NCBI GenBank assembly: GCA_000733355.1
Contig: JNVV01000002.1
Coordinates: 1,653,590-1,717,589 of the forward strand
From: Falciphora oryzae
Taxonomy: Eukaryota; Ascomycota; Sordariomycetes; Magnaporthales; Magnaporthaceae
Direction of reading: 5' to 3'
Length of the DNA: 64,000 bases
The notes below the pieces were generated by a model. It searched no databases. It had not been told where the DNA came from and was given only the letters and a program-made list of their open reading frames with translations. How positions within the stretch are numbered: position 1 is the stretch's first letter; each line of letters opens with the position of its first letter. This document shows positions 21,936-32,800 of this stretch, in pieces. The translations under genes were made by a program, and so were the position numbers.

Positions 21936-23213
21936 ATGTCTTGCGCATCTGCTACTCTCCTTTCTACCACCAAACACGCCGCCCGGACCGGCATACCTGG
22001 ATCCTGCCGCTGGCTCCGCCCGCAAGCCTCGGCAGCCGCCTCGGTTCTGCTGGCCCGGCCGGGCAGACGGACCATGTCGACCAAGATGCTGCAGGCCAAC
22101 CGGCTGAAGCAGGCGATGAGCCGGGGCCCGAGCATAGGCCTCTGGCAGATGCTGCCGGGGGCCAACATCTCCAGGGCCCTGGCCAGGACTCCCGGGGTTG
22201 ACTTCATCGTGGTCGACTGCGAGCATGGCACCATGGACGGTGGGTCTAGTTCTACATGGCGCTGGGGCGGATGGGGCCGACGCACCGCCGACGACGCCGT
22301 TGTATCTTGCAGTCGATCCTTTCGATACTGGCTCTGGGCTGATGGTAAAGGAGGCTGTGGCCGGATCAGATGCTGCGATGCATGATGCCGTCCCGGTCAT
22401 TGCAGCGACGGGAGTCTCTCCCATCGTGAGAATCCCCGACTTTCAGGGATGGATGGTCAAGCGTAAGGATCAGGCAACTTGCCCATGCGACCCAGTTCCC
22501 CGTCCCGGCAACGGCTAACACCACACAACAGGCGCTCTCGACAGTGGCGCGCATGGGGTACGTCATCGCCACAAGTCCATGTGATAGATGGATAGCTACC
22601 TGCACGGCAGGGGCGCCTCATTGTATTGGCGTTGGCTGACAGCAAACGAAACGTGCTGCATGTGCGTGTGGCTGGGGAGCTGTAGGTGCTGGTGCCGCTC
22701 ATCAGGACGGTCAAGGAGGTCGAGCAGCTGGTATCGTCGACCAAGTTCCCTCCGCGGGGCACCAGGGGGTTCGGGTCCCCGTTCGCGATGCAGAACTTCC
22801 ACCCGCTGTCCATGACGGAGTACCTGCAGCAGGCCAACGAGAGCCTGCTGACCATGGTTCAGATCGAGACGCGCGAGGCGCTCGAGCGGGTCGAGGAGAT
22901 CGCTCCCCTCGTCGACGTGCTCTTCGTCGGGCCCTTCGACCTCGGCAACAACATCGGGCACCCCATCATCGACGGCCGGATGGACCCGGAGCTCGACGAG
23001 GCCATCGAGAGGGTCCGGGCGGCAGCCGAGAAGACGGGCACTACGCGGTCGGGCATCTTCTGCACCAGCGGGGAGCAGGCGCGCAAGTACGCCGAGCAGG
23101 GGTTCCACATGCTCAGCGTGGCGACCGACATTACGGCCCTGCAGGCTGTCATGGCCGAGTCGGTGGCCGTGGCGAAGGGCGAGGCCAAGCCGGATAGGGG
23201 TGGTCGGTACTAG
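21936..23213 (+). CDS. HpcH/HpaI family aldolase (2-keto-3-deoxy-acid / 4-hydroxy-2-oxoheptanedioate aldolase type)
   Basis: Class II, metal-dependent pyruvate aldolase of the HpaI fold, 316 aa. Four exons: 21936-22239, 22370-22462, 22532-22557 (26 nt) and 22686-23213; every junction is GT-AG and in phase. Landmarks are DFIVVDCEHGTMD, MHDAVPVIAATGVSPIVRI, RGTRGFGSPFAM, the metal-ligand Glu in MVQIETREAL and Asp in VLFVGPFDLGNNIG. It would cleave or form a 2-keto acid with release of pyruvate. The first ~46 residues are Arg/Ala/Ser-rich and look like a mitochondrial presequence; a second in-frame ATG at 22074 gives a form without it. It converges on the glutaredoxin-like gene 130 bases away. 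Confidence 0.88.
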
Positions 23214-23343
23214 GAAACAAGGGCAGCGGAGGGGAGAAGGAAGGCGGGCATCTTGACACATGTGATGCTTGATATACATACAGACAAGGCTGGACATGTA
23301 TATACAGAGACTACCTATTCAGCGCAGACATGAAAAGAGCAGG

Positions 23344-23776
23344 CTAGGGCTTCAGTGACGCGGCCTCGACGGCGTCCATTTTGGCCTTGATGTCCTCGGG
23401 AGTGAAGCGGTGCATCAGCTTTACGGCTGCTGAGGCGAGCTTGGGGTCCTCCTCAGGGGCACCTGCTTTGCTGATGTGCACCTGCACACGGAGAAGAGGT
23501 GGGCCTGGGTCAGTACATGCGGTCAGGCTCGGGCCGGAGATGACATGGCTAGTTGTCAATGGAAAGTTATGAGCTGACCACGGGGACGTCAAAGTCGTAC
23601 AGGTCCCGCCAGCGCTTGGCCTCGGGCTTGACGATGTCGACCTCGCGGTAGTCGAATGAGCGCGAGTCCCAGACGGCGGACAGGGCGGATTTCGCCCTGG
23701 TGCAGAGGCCGCAGCTCTCTCGGGTGAAGAGCGTGATGCGGCAAGCCTGCTGGAATAGGCGCGGGGAGATGCGCAT
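23344..23776 (-). CDS. Glutaredoxin-like protein (DUF836 type)
   Basis: Small thioredoxin-fold protein of 111 aa. Two exons on the complement, 23776-23579 and 23481-23344. The join reads FDVPVVHISKAGAP, restoring the cis-Pro strand. The strand ITLFTRESCGLCTRAKSAL carries the redox motif C22-G-L-C25 where classic glutaredoxins have CPYC. The N-terminus (MRISPRLFQQACR) could act as a mitochondrial signal. The 5' splice site is GTCAGC, weak but the only one in phase. The 5' leader contains two poly(T) runs on the + strand (23789-23811). The family is close to yeast YDR286C; substrates are unknown. Confidence 0.82.
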
Positions 23777-24013
23777 TTTCCTTCTTTCTTTTTTTTTTGT
23801 TTTTTTTTTTTGGGTCTCGTGTTTGTCGGTTTGAAGGCATTCCCAGTCGAGGCCCACCCGCCTCCAGACGCTCAAGTGGGTACTCCTTGTGGGGCCCGGG
23901 CGTTGATCTCGGCAGTACGTACCACGTCCGGCTCCAGTCGGCACCATCAACAGCAACAACGACGTAATGTGGGGCTGTGAATTGACTGAGTGCTGCCCCT
24001 CCTGATCCACGCG

Positions 24014-24038
24014 ATTCTGGAAGCTCTCAGAACCTTTC
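24014..24038. promoter_or_regulatory. Heat-shock element (five alternating pentamers)
   Basis: Five contiguous units read aTTCt-gGAAg-cTCTc-aGAAc-cTTTc: three exact nTTCn/nGAAn units plus two with one mismatch, in perfect 5-bp register. This is the consensus for the Hsf1 trimer. It lies ~330 bases before the CHORD/Hsp90 co-chaperone ATG and ~240 before the glutaredoxin-like ATG. Confidence 0.6.
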
Positions 24039-24211
24039 GACCCCGGCAGCAGCTTGAATCAACGACATGCCTTGAGAATCTGGCAGGGTACATATTGTAG
24101 GAAACCTGTGCTCGTCTCCCACCCTCTCGCCACCCGCTTTGTCTGGCTGCGGGAACAGGAATAATATCAATTGACACCCCAGCCTGCTCTTCCTGTCGAG
24201 TCGGCACAGCA

Positions 24212-24220
24212 TATAAAAAA
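24212..24220 (+). promoter_or_regulatory. TATA box upstream of the CHORD gene
   Basis: TATAAAAAA lies 145 bases before the ATG at 24365 and downstream of the heat-shock element, a normal arrangement for a stress-inducible TATA promoter. The function is inferred from position. Confidence 0.5.
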
Positions 24221-24364
24221 AGAGACACCTCTATAGGAAAGCTTGCGAGCAGGCGGGGCATTATCTAGAGAGCTTCCTGCCCGCGATAAGCCCCAAGCTT
24301 CACAACCCCACCACCCACCAACACCTTTTGCACCAGCCTGCCTCGGTTGTCTCTCGTTGCCACC

Positions 24365-25574
24365 ATGGCGCAAAAGTGTGTTCACCAGGGCTGTGGCAAG
24401 TCCTACAACGAGGGCGAGGAGGACGGCTGTCTGTACCACCCTGGGCCGCCCGTCTTTCACGAAGGCCAAAAAGGCAAGTTGCGGGGCAGATGCGTTGTTG
24501 TGATCGATGGCATCACAACAACCTGCGTGGACGGTGAAAGAGAACGAGCCGGAGAGAGCGCGGAATTTGCCCAGGAGCTAACCTGCCACAAAATGACCAG
24601 GGTGGAAATGCTGCAAGCCACGCGTCTTAACCTTTGAGGAATTCATGTCGATCCCTCCCTGCACCGAAGGCCGCCACTCCACCACAGATCTGCCCCCCAA
24701 GATCGAGAAGAAGGAGGCGCCAGCCGACGCCGACGCCCCGTTCCCCTCCACCACCCCGACCCCGCCCCGACTCCCCGTCGCCGCCGCCCCCGAGGCCACC
24801 CCTACGCCCCCTCCGCCGCCGCCAGAGTCCGAGGACGACGACCCCTCGCTCGAGATCCCCGACGGAAAAACCTGCAGGCGCAAGGCCTGCGGCGCCACCT
24901 ACACCAAGGGCGGCTCCCGCGACGGCGAAAAGTGCGTCCACCACCCAGGCGCCCCCATTTTCCACGAGGGCAGCAAGGGATACAGCTGCTGCAAGCGCCG
25001 CGTGCTCGAGTTCGACCAGTTTATGAAGATCGAGGGCTGTGAGACAAAGGACCGCCACCTCTTTATCGGCAGCGGAAAGAAGAAGGGCAAGGCGGGCGCC
25101 AACGGCGGCGCCGCGGCAGGCGGTGAGGAGGGCGGCGAGGAGCTTCTGGAATCCAGCTCGGTGAGGTAAGCGACGCACGCGGCCAAGAAGGTCTAATTTG
25201 CCTTCGCGGCCCGATTCCACAGACTGACCGCTGACGTGTTTCGCATGCACGGTCGCAGGCACGACTATTACCAAACAGCCACCGCCGTGATCGCGTCCTT
25301 CTTCCTCAAGAAGATAGACAAGGACCGCGCCAAGGTTTCGTTCGAGACACAGTCGATACTGCTCGACCTGCCGACGGCGGCGGCGACGCGCTACCGCACC
25401 GAGGTGCCGCTCTTTGCGCCCATCAGCCCAGACAAGTGCACTTTCAAGATACTTGGCACCAAGCTCGAGGTGTCACTCGCCAAGGCCGATGTCGCATCGT
25501 GGCCGGTGCTGAGGAGTGACGATAGACACACGGGCGAGATACTACAGATTGGCCGAGCCGGTAGCGTGCAGTGA
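24365..25574 (+). CDS. CHORD and CS domain protein, Hsp90 co-chaperone (CHORDC1/Rar1 family)
   Basis: Three exons, 24365-24473, 24601-25165 and 25259-25574, give 329 aa. CHORD 1 is residues ~5-65: CVHQGCGKSY, CLYHPGPPVFHEGQKG, then GWKCCKPRVLTFEEFM across the splice. CHORD 2 is ~147-210: CRRKACGATY, CVHHPGAPIFHEG, YSCCKRRVLEFDQFM. Each has the Cys/His set for two zinc ions. After a Gly-rich linker comes a CS (p23/Sgt1-like) domain starting RHDYYQT. The family binds Hsp90 and Sgt1. Intron 1 (24474-24600) begins GCAAGT instead of GT; intron 2 is GTAAGC...CGCAG. The leader fits stress induction (TATA box, heat-shock element). Confidence 0.93.
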
Positions 25575-25802
25575 CTGAGAGACTGACCGACTGACCGACT
25601 GACCCGCGTCCACGTGCATTAGTAGATAGGTGGCTGTGTATGTAGGCAGATAGAATACTACTAGTACCGTACCGACAGGACCTAGGCAAGGGGGCGTGTG
25701 TCAAGAGCAATCGCTCAAAAGGCGAGATAGGCGAGATAGGCGGAGGACTTCGCTCTTTCGCACAGTCGTCGTCGGGCGCTTGCGGCGCAGGTGGCCAAAT
25801 AG

Positions 25803-25828
25803 AAAAAAAAAAAAAAAAAAAAAAAAAA
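25803..25828. repeat. Poly(A) tract, 26 nt
   Basis: Uninterrupted A run about 230 bases after the CHORD stop. It is one of many long poly(dA:dT) tracts in the spacers. Confidence 0.9.
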
Positions 25829-26683
25829 GACAAAGAGGAGCGGGACGGTTAGATTGAGATGGACCAGCGTTCCAAGAAGCCCAAGAAGCCGTTTCGAAGC
25901 TAGCCAAGCCACAATGGCTCTACCCCTGTCTGGGAGATGACGCGGAGGGGTGAGTCGGAAGCCAGCGGGTGCGCGCGAGGTAGAAAAGAGAAAAACATTA
26001 CAAGATAAGAACGGGGTTGCTGCGCACACAGAGACGGGCCAAGAGCCGCGGCGTCATCTTGGCGGCAAAAAAAAAAAAAAAAAAAAACCACAACTGTAAG
26101 GTGCGTATCACAACGAGGAGAGGTCTCACATGACGCCCGCACCGACACGAGTCGAGGCAGCCGAGCGTGAGGGAGGACAGGGGACATGGAGGGCGGCACA
26201 GGGCCAAGATGGCCGAGAAACACACAGCGGCGTACGCACGCCGAGCACAGGAGGAGGCACGACCAACAAACAAAAAAAAAAAAAACGAAATGGAAACGGA
26301 GAGACGGAGAGAGAAGAAAAGCCAAGACGTCCCCCAAGACAGGACGACAGGACCTTTCGCTGACACTATCTGTCACCTGGGGCGTGTGCGCATGAGCAAG
26401 CAGAGGTGAGCCAGAAAGAGAACTAAAGCACGTAGCGTGCGGTTGCGCAGATCCGCTTCCCGGACTTGGCTGCGCGCCTCTCTCTGGTCTGGAACCCGAA
26501 TCCTTTTTTTTTTTTTTTTCTCCCAACACACAACTTTACACGACTGCCGGCATTGCAGCTTGTCTACCTGGCAGCTACCTGAAATAGACGGGCGGGTGGC
26601 GGGGGGTCCAAAGACATGGCGGCCCGGCGGATGGGTTAGGGAGAGAAACATGACTCCATTGAACCTAGGCAGGGAGTAGCATT

Positions 26684-26685
<2 letters not shown>

Positions 26686-26714
<29 letters not shown>
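26686..26714. repeat. Poly(T) tract, 29 nt
   Basis: Uninterrupted T run in the spacer between convergent genes; joint longest tract in the window. Confidence 0.9.
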
Positions 26715-27963
26715 GTTTCTCTCATCCGGAATCAAAATTGTTCCCTGTCAAATTCTCGCCTTATCATGGCTGCCCAGAGCCTGTCCGTCGCCGCATGTGA
26801 GTCAATCGACCCCCTGATTTGATCCGTTGATTGATAAGAGTTGCGCTGCCAGCCGTGGCTCAAAGCAGCAGCAGCAGCAGGAATGCGTCCCCATGAAAAG
26901 CTCCGCAAAAATCTGAAAGTCCTCAACTGATTTGGCACGAGGCTGCGAGCCTAGTTACACCGCCAACGTTGTCACACCGTGGCTGCACGGAAACCTGCCG
27001 TAGTCTGAACCGAATGCACATGGCCAGAAAATTTTGTTTTTTTCTTCGTCTTTATCTTCTTCCCTTGATCATACTTTCCACCCGTCGGGTGCCCAGCCCG
27101 CCGAGCCGGGCCTTTTCCTTTCGCTTTCGGCCTGCTGCGCCCAAGGGGACCCTCTTTGGACCAGGGGTAGCCCCTTGTTCCAGATTTTGTTGACAGAAAC
27201 ATGCATTCATTCACTCGAGTGAGCCCAGATGCCCATATAACTGGCCTAGGGAGCGTCTTCCGCCAATGGGAGGAGAGAATATAACCACGCCTATCGACAT
27301 GGTAGTTGAGTTTGTTGTACAAGGGGGTTTATCCATCCAACCAACAACGCCAAGCCCGATAGGGCGACATGTTGGTGCGCGGAAAAAAAAAGCAGCGAGG
27401 TATTTACAATCCAGAGAGCCAGAGTGAAACTTTTTCAAGACGGAGCACATTGTCTCACGGGTGTGGGAAAGCCAAAATCGATTGGCGAACGGGGTGAAAC
27501 AAAGAAGACAGAAGATAAAAAGAAGAAAGAAAAAAGCTCCAAGCAATGATAGCCACATGAGGACATCTCCTGGAGTGGCCTGCAAACAAAAACAACCGAG
27601 AAATGTGAAGAAAACAAAATATCAAAACCTAGCAAAACGCCCCGGCCGTTGGTCATCAAATCGTTCGCCTGAAATCCATCCTTGTCGAGTCCGGGAACCG
27701 ATCGATGACAAGGCACATGAGAATCCCAGTGATAAAGGTCCGCTGGGCGAGGCCTATGTCTGTGCAAGAAAAGCAGAACGACGCCGGTTTTGTATGCTAA
27801 ATCCCATAACCATCGCATATCAAACCTTCCCATGCAGAGATGCTTGTGCGACCCAGAAAAGAACAAAAGAAAACGAGAACAGAAAGAAAGAATTAGCAAA
27901 GAGTGTGCGGGAGAAACAGAAGCGTGTTCGAATGTAATAAGTGTTCAAGTATTGGATGTCGCT

Positions 27964-29358
27964 TCACTGCGGCCTGTCGGGCTTGTCGAGGCGCGGGAAT
28001 TCGATCCGTGGCGACTTCTCGTTGTTGGCCGCCGGGTCATCCGGATACGTCTTCGAAGAACCGATACGGGTGTCGGGCCTGTTGGGAGATGTGGGAGACG
28101 TGGGAGTCAATGTGGCACCACTGGCCGATGGTGGCCTGGTCCCGTTGTTGCTTGAGAGGCTTCCCATGCCGTTACGACTGGGTGGCGGAATCTGCAGGTC
28201 GAGAGAACTGAATGGGGGAAGCGGAAGCTGCTCGTAGAACGAGCTCCCCGCCGAGCCCTTGTGCCGATGACCGGCTCGTGCTGGCTCTGACTGCTCCCGC
28301 TGACGCGGGCTCACCAAAACCCCCTCGAGGGCGGCTGGCCCGTTGACAAGCACCACCTTGTCTTGCCGGAACAAGACCAGCACACGTCCGTCGTTGTCGC
28401 GCCCGAGAAATGTGCCGCGGCTCTCGAGCTCGGGGTTCGACTGTGAAAACTGTATGATGACACCGCCATCCGTCGCTGTCCCAACCACGGTGGCGTGGTT
28501 CATCGTTGGCCGGCCACTATGGTCGCTATCCACACTCTCCGGTCTTATCGTGGGACTAGAATCGGAGGCCGTGTCAGTACGCTTTTGCTCATAGCATGTA
28601 TGCAAACGGCAGGCGCGCCACGGGAAGAAGGGGAGAATGCGACATACGCCTGGCTCATAGGCACGGTCCCAGTCCTGCTGTTGGATCTGCTCCTGGCCTC
28701 CTTGGTCTTCTTAATAACCTTGGTTGTCTTCCTGTGCAGCGCCGAGTTGATAAGGTTCCCAACACCGGCGACAACCAGCACGGGGGTGCCGAGGGCGAGT
28801 GCCCAGGGCGGTCGGTCTTGGCCCTGCAGTACCAGGGCGATGTGCAGAATGATGCCAAAGATGGCGATGACGGAGCCGAATTGCAGCATGGTCCAGGTGG
28901 CCCAGTACAGCGCCATGAGGTCCTCGCCGTCGCAGAACTGCAGCGCGAGGAGAGCAAACACCTCGATGACCGACATAACCACCGCCAGGGCCGCAAGGGC
29001 AGTGGTCACATAGAGACAACGCTTGTGGTGTCGTGCAAATTCGGGGTTTGTTGTTGTCATGTCCTTGGTCTTTTCATTTGTCCTGTTGAGGTTGCGCAGA
29101 TCGACGGCTTGTTGTTAGGAGGAGCCGACAAAGTAACGCCGGGCTGGGAGAAAGGCGCCTGACATACCTGGAGTACCAGAACGAAGCGATGGACAGCAGG
29201 AGGATGTTGCTGGCGAAAAGAACCCAGTAAAGAAAGTCAAAGTGCCACCGGTCGAGTTTGGAGGCGAACTGTGCGTAGTGCAGACACTGCTGAGGATCGA
29301 TATCCTCCCTCCTGGCCGACACCAGCGCCATCCCCGGAGCCTGAGTGGCGGGAGCCAT
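27964..29358 (-). CDS. Fungal four-transmembrane protein of unknown function
   Basis: Not recognised. Three exons on the complement, 29358-29168, 29082-28648 and 28555-27964, give 405 aa; both introns are GTATGT...AG with CTAAC or similar branch sites and are in phase. Residues ~40-65 (LYWVLFASNILLLSIASFWY) form TM1. Exon 2 holds TM2 (YVTTALAALAVVMSVIEVFA), TM3 (MLQFGSVIAIFGIILHIALV) and TM4 (ALALGTPVLVVAGVGNLINS). A basic loop follows, then a ~190-residue soluble C-terminus with a beta-rich part (GGVIIQFSQ, GRVLVLFRQDKVVLVNG) and a disordered Pro/Ser tail. A plasma- or endomembrane sensor/scaffold is possible but unproven. Confidence 0.72.
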
Positions 29359-31195
29359 TGCGCGATAACGGCCTCGAGCGGACGCGGGATAGCCGGGCCT
29401 CTAGGAGAAGCAGCGTTTCAGGGTTGAATAAAAAGTGCCAGGGCGGCAGTGGTACGAAGGGGAAGGATCCGGCGAGGTGGGAGATTCAAGTCATTGGGCC
29501 GGTAAGCCGACGACCGTTTAGGTTGGGGTCCTGGCCGTGATGGTGCCGACGTGCGTGGTCTCGGAACCGGAAGGAGGCAGTAGACGCCGCCGTGGAGGAG
29601 TGAGACCCGTGCCTGCCTAAATTGGCCTGTTCTGGACCCGTGATGTCGGGTCTTGGCCGCCTGGATGAGATGGTTGGGGTCTTGGGTAAGACGGGGTCCT
29701 CGAGCCGGGGAGGTGGAGGCAGATCGAGAGTGTGAAAAGATGAGGTAGAGAGCAGGTACCAAAGGAGCCGGGGGCAACTGGGACTGTATGTAGAAAAGAT
29801 AGGGAGGGACCTAATGCAGAATTGGCTGAGCTGTTTGGGCAAGGGCACTGTCTACGCCGCAACCCAGGGCACCAATGGGTGTGTGTACTGTGGACAGGCC
29901 GGGAATGGGCAAGTATGGGTATATCGTATGGGTATGCGGGTAAGAAGATGGAAATGTCGGCAGACAGGCATGTAAGTGAGCGAGTGAGTGGTGGACAGAT
30001 CTAAGTATGGGCATGGACCGAGAGTCGGGACGGGGGCGGAGGCGATCAGATAGATATATCAGCCCAGCAACAGGAGCTGCGCCAAGGGAGAAGAAGATCC
30101 CCCGGCCGGGCTAGCGCCGTCATTGTCGAGAAGGCCCTGGGGGGCGTGTGTGGTGGTGCATTCTGTCCGCCGTCGAGATCCACTGCCCAGATTAGAATAC
30201 CTGCCCAAGCCAAATGAAGGTCAAGGGGGAACGTGGGCAGGGGTCAACCGGCTGGCTGCCTGACGAGCAAGGAACAAGGGGGGTGTGTGCACCCACAGAA
30301 AAGAAAAAAAAAAAAAAAAAAAAGAGATAAAAAAAAAAGTCCATGTTGAGCGAACATGAGAGTTTGGGCAACAATCCCATAGCTCCGATCATCGAAATAT
30401 TGCACAGCCATGGTTAGGGGCAGAGACAGCGGGGCCAGGATGCAGAGCCAGAGAGGAAACGGAGAGAGTGCCAAGAAAGCTAGCGTGGGACACATTGATG
30501 TTTGCCCGATGTGGAAAGCCCCATGTCCCTCTGTGCGGTAGTGCCTGTGACGGGTGGAGCTGTTGCACAGTCCATAGACTTCTCAACATGTTGGCAGAGG
30601 TTTTATCTCGGCGCTTGGCGTTTAGAGATCTCTGCAAGCATCGAGGGGGCAAGAGCTGGGAAACATAAGTGCTTGTGAAGGCTTGGCAGGTTCAACCAGC
30701 CTGCGACAGTGCGTCTGGGCCGGCGTCCTGGGCGTGGCTGGGTGGCTGCCGATCTGCGTAACATCCCGTCCGCCGGCACCAAGGACCAGCCATGCAACTG
30801 GACACCTACAAGACCCGCCAAGCCGACACTCCCAGAGCAGCGTCCCTCCCGGCGCATGCCGAGGCGGTGCACTGAAGCATGACGTTTGGTGGCCAGGCCA
30901 CCTGTCTTGCCGCCCGCCTGCCGGCCCGTCAAGCGCCCGTCAGGGTGTTTTTGCTTTGGAGAGGGAGAAGAGGACGGGCGAGTGCGGGACGGGGGTAACA
31001 TGAATATCGATACTTGACAAATGACCCATCATGGCGGTCGGGGGGAAAGAAAAAGGCAAGACGAATTGCTGTCGTGACCACAAACGACCGAGAATCTGCG
31101 GTCTAGACGAGACACGCTGACACGCCGTGGGCCCCTTTGGCAGCTCGATAATCTCTCACCCACCTCGCCCCTTTTCCCCACGGGGGAACGCCATC
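29359..31195. other. Intergenic between tandem minus-strand genes
   Basis: 1.84 kb, upstream of the four-TM gene and downstream of the next gene. It includes a 20-nt A run at 30304-30323. No ORF has a recognisable domain or codon bias. Confidence 0.5.
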
Positions 31196-32134
31196 CTACT
31201 GTCTCATCCCCTCCATCAACTCGACCTGGTCAAGAATCATGCCCTTTCGGAGGATGTACTCGCGCAGCGCCTCAAACTCGGCCCCCTCCTCCTCGCCGTA
31301 TCTGTGAGACTCCGAGAAGCCGAAGGAGCAGGCAACCTTGTCGAGTGCGGCTCGCTCTTCTTCGCGAATCCACCGCTGGGTCAGAGGCGTCCCAGGGGCC
31401 CAGGTGACCCGCTTCATGTGGTCGTTGCCAGTGGCAGATGCCAGGAGGCCGATGACAGACGTGAAGCCCACGTATGTTGTGAAGCCCGCAAAGGCGATGG
31501 CCGTGGCAGTGGACTGGTCCATGGTGTGTTGGAGGTGGGACATTCCCGAGGCCACCACGTAGAGACAGACGGGCAGCGCAGCGAAACACGAGGCGGGCAC
31601 CAGCGCCCTTCTCAAGAGCTTGGACCGGACGAAGGCCTTGGTTGCGTAAGCGCTGTCGATGATAGCCACAGCAGCATCCAGGTGCCTGGCCTCAATGGCC
31701 GCGTCCAAGGCCGTTTCAGCAACGCTGGGTGCCACGGCGTTGGCCGGCTTGTTTGGGTTTTGCTTGAGGTACCTGATGGTAGCACCGTGAGCCTGCGGCA
31801 CCGGTTTTGACGCGTACATGGAGAGGACCTCGGGTAAAGTTTCAGGCCTCCCAAGACGGGACTGAACGCTGACGTACAGCCCCAAGATCTTGGGAGTGAT
31901 GAAAACGGCGGGCAGGGAGACGATCCCGTAGGCCGTCTCCGAGATACTGTCGATCGCACTATTCAGCTGGCGCGAGGGGCTGGTTTGGGAAGAGGTGTGT
32001 GGGTCGGCAAAGACTGCCTGGGATTGCCGGGGCGACGGGGATGGACCCAGCGCCGGCCGGGGACTCGTTGAGGCAAACCTGGCCGAAGCAGCACGAGCAC
32101 CAACAGCCGCAGCATCCCCCGCGGAGGCCGTGGC

Positions 32135-32175
<41 letters not shown>

Positions 32176-32800
32176 CTCCCCGGGAGCCGTCGAGCGACAG
32201 CAGAGCCGAAGTCGAGCTGCTCGAGGGGGGCTCCAGGGCGCTCAGCTGGGGCGGGACGGCGGCGCCCCTCAGCAGGCGGGCAGCTTCGTCACACGTGCGC
32301 AGAGCGTCGAGGGTGCAGTGCTCAGTAGGGATGCTGGCCTGGCTCAGAAACTCCTTTTTGACACGCAGCACTGGTGCAAGTACTTTTTCTAGCGGGGGCA
32401 ACGGCGGCCTCGCTGCAGCAGCGTTATGCGCTGGACTGGAGGGGTTTTGACTTTGGGGCTGGCTTGCACCCCCCAGTGAGCGCGCGGCCGTGCTGGTGGA
32501 CGAGAATGCACGGCCGCCGGACCCATAGGCTCCAGCGCGGGCCCGAGACGTCCATCCGATACAGGACGGAGACGCGGGGGACCATGACGAAGGCAGTGGA
32601 GATGGACGTCCGGTAGGCTGAGGGCGATGTGCCTTGATGTAGTTGGTAGGGGAGCAAGTGGTGATGTCTCTATCGCTCCCTGACGGGGCTGCAAATGGCG
32701 GCCGCTTGGCGGGACGAGAGCCGCGGTAAATCACCGGCGTGCAGATCTGAGAGATCCGAGAGGTGGAGGGATGGGGGTGTGCCACCTGAAGACGGAGCAT
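31196..32800 (-). CDS. Predicted mitochondrial membrane protein of unknown function with poly-Ala tract
   Basis: Single exon, 534 aa from the ATG at 32800; the frame is open further upstream but has no ATG. The N-terminus (MLRLQVAHPHPSTSRIS...) is basic and Ser/Arg-rich, consistent with a mitochondrial presequence, and is followed by a long disordered part. A poly-Ala run is encoded by a pure GCT (CAG on the + strand) repeat at 32137-32172. The C-terminal ~250 residues look structured: helical segments around IYGIVSLPAVFITPKILGLY-like sequence, two hydrophobic stretches (FAALPVCLYVVASGM, TAIAFAGFTTYVGFTSVIGL) and a conserved-looking end (APGTPLTQRWIREEERAAL). No named family could be assigned. 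Confidence 0.7.
32137..32172. repeat. (CAG)12 coding microsatellite
   Basis: Twelve perfect CAG units on the + strand, read as GCT (Ala) codons in the minus-strand gene. Such pure trinucleotide repeats are prone to length change between strains. Confidence 0.9.

Larger units (their letters stand above)
23777..24364. other. Divergent promoter region, glutaredoxin-like (-) / CHORD (+)
   Basis: 588 bases between two start codons. It carries a five-unit heat-shock element and a TATA box (both listed) and the poly(T) runs of the glutaredoxin leader. No gene was recognised. Confidence 0.6.
25575..27963. other. Long convergent intergenic region rich in poly(A/T) tracts
   Basis: 2.39 kb between the stops of the CHORD gene (+) and the four-TM gene (-). 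It contains the densest set of homopolymer runs in the window: A26 at 25803, A21 at 26067, A14 at 26272, T16 at 26504 and T29 at 26686. Long open frames here are low-complexity Phe/Lys artefacts of these runs. No gene was supported. Confidence 0.55.

Noticed and set aside
25900..26529. Minus-strand frame of 209 codons between CHORD and the four-TM gene
   Set aside because: Its Phe and Lys blocks come from poly(A/T) runs, with no domain; a compositional artefact.
28431..28445. GGGGTTCGACTG resembling a tRNA T-loop
   Set aside because: No acceptor stem, anticodon arm or B-box spacing around it, and it lies inside the four-TM gene's coding exon.
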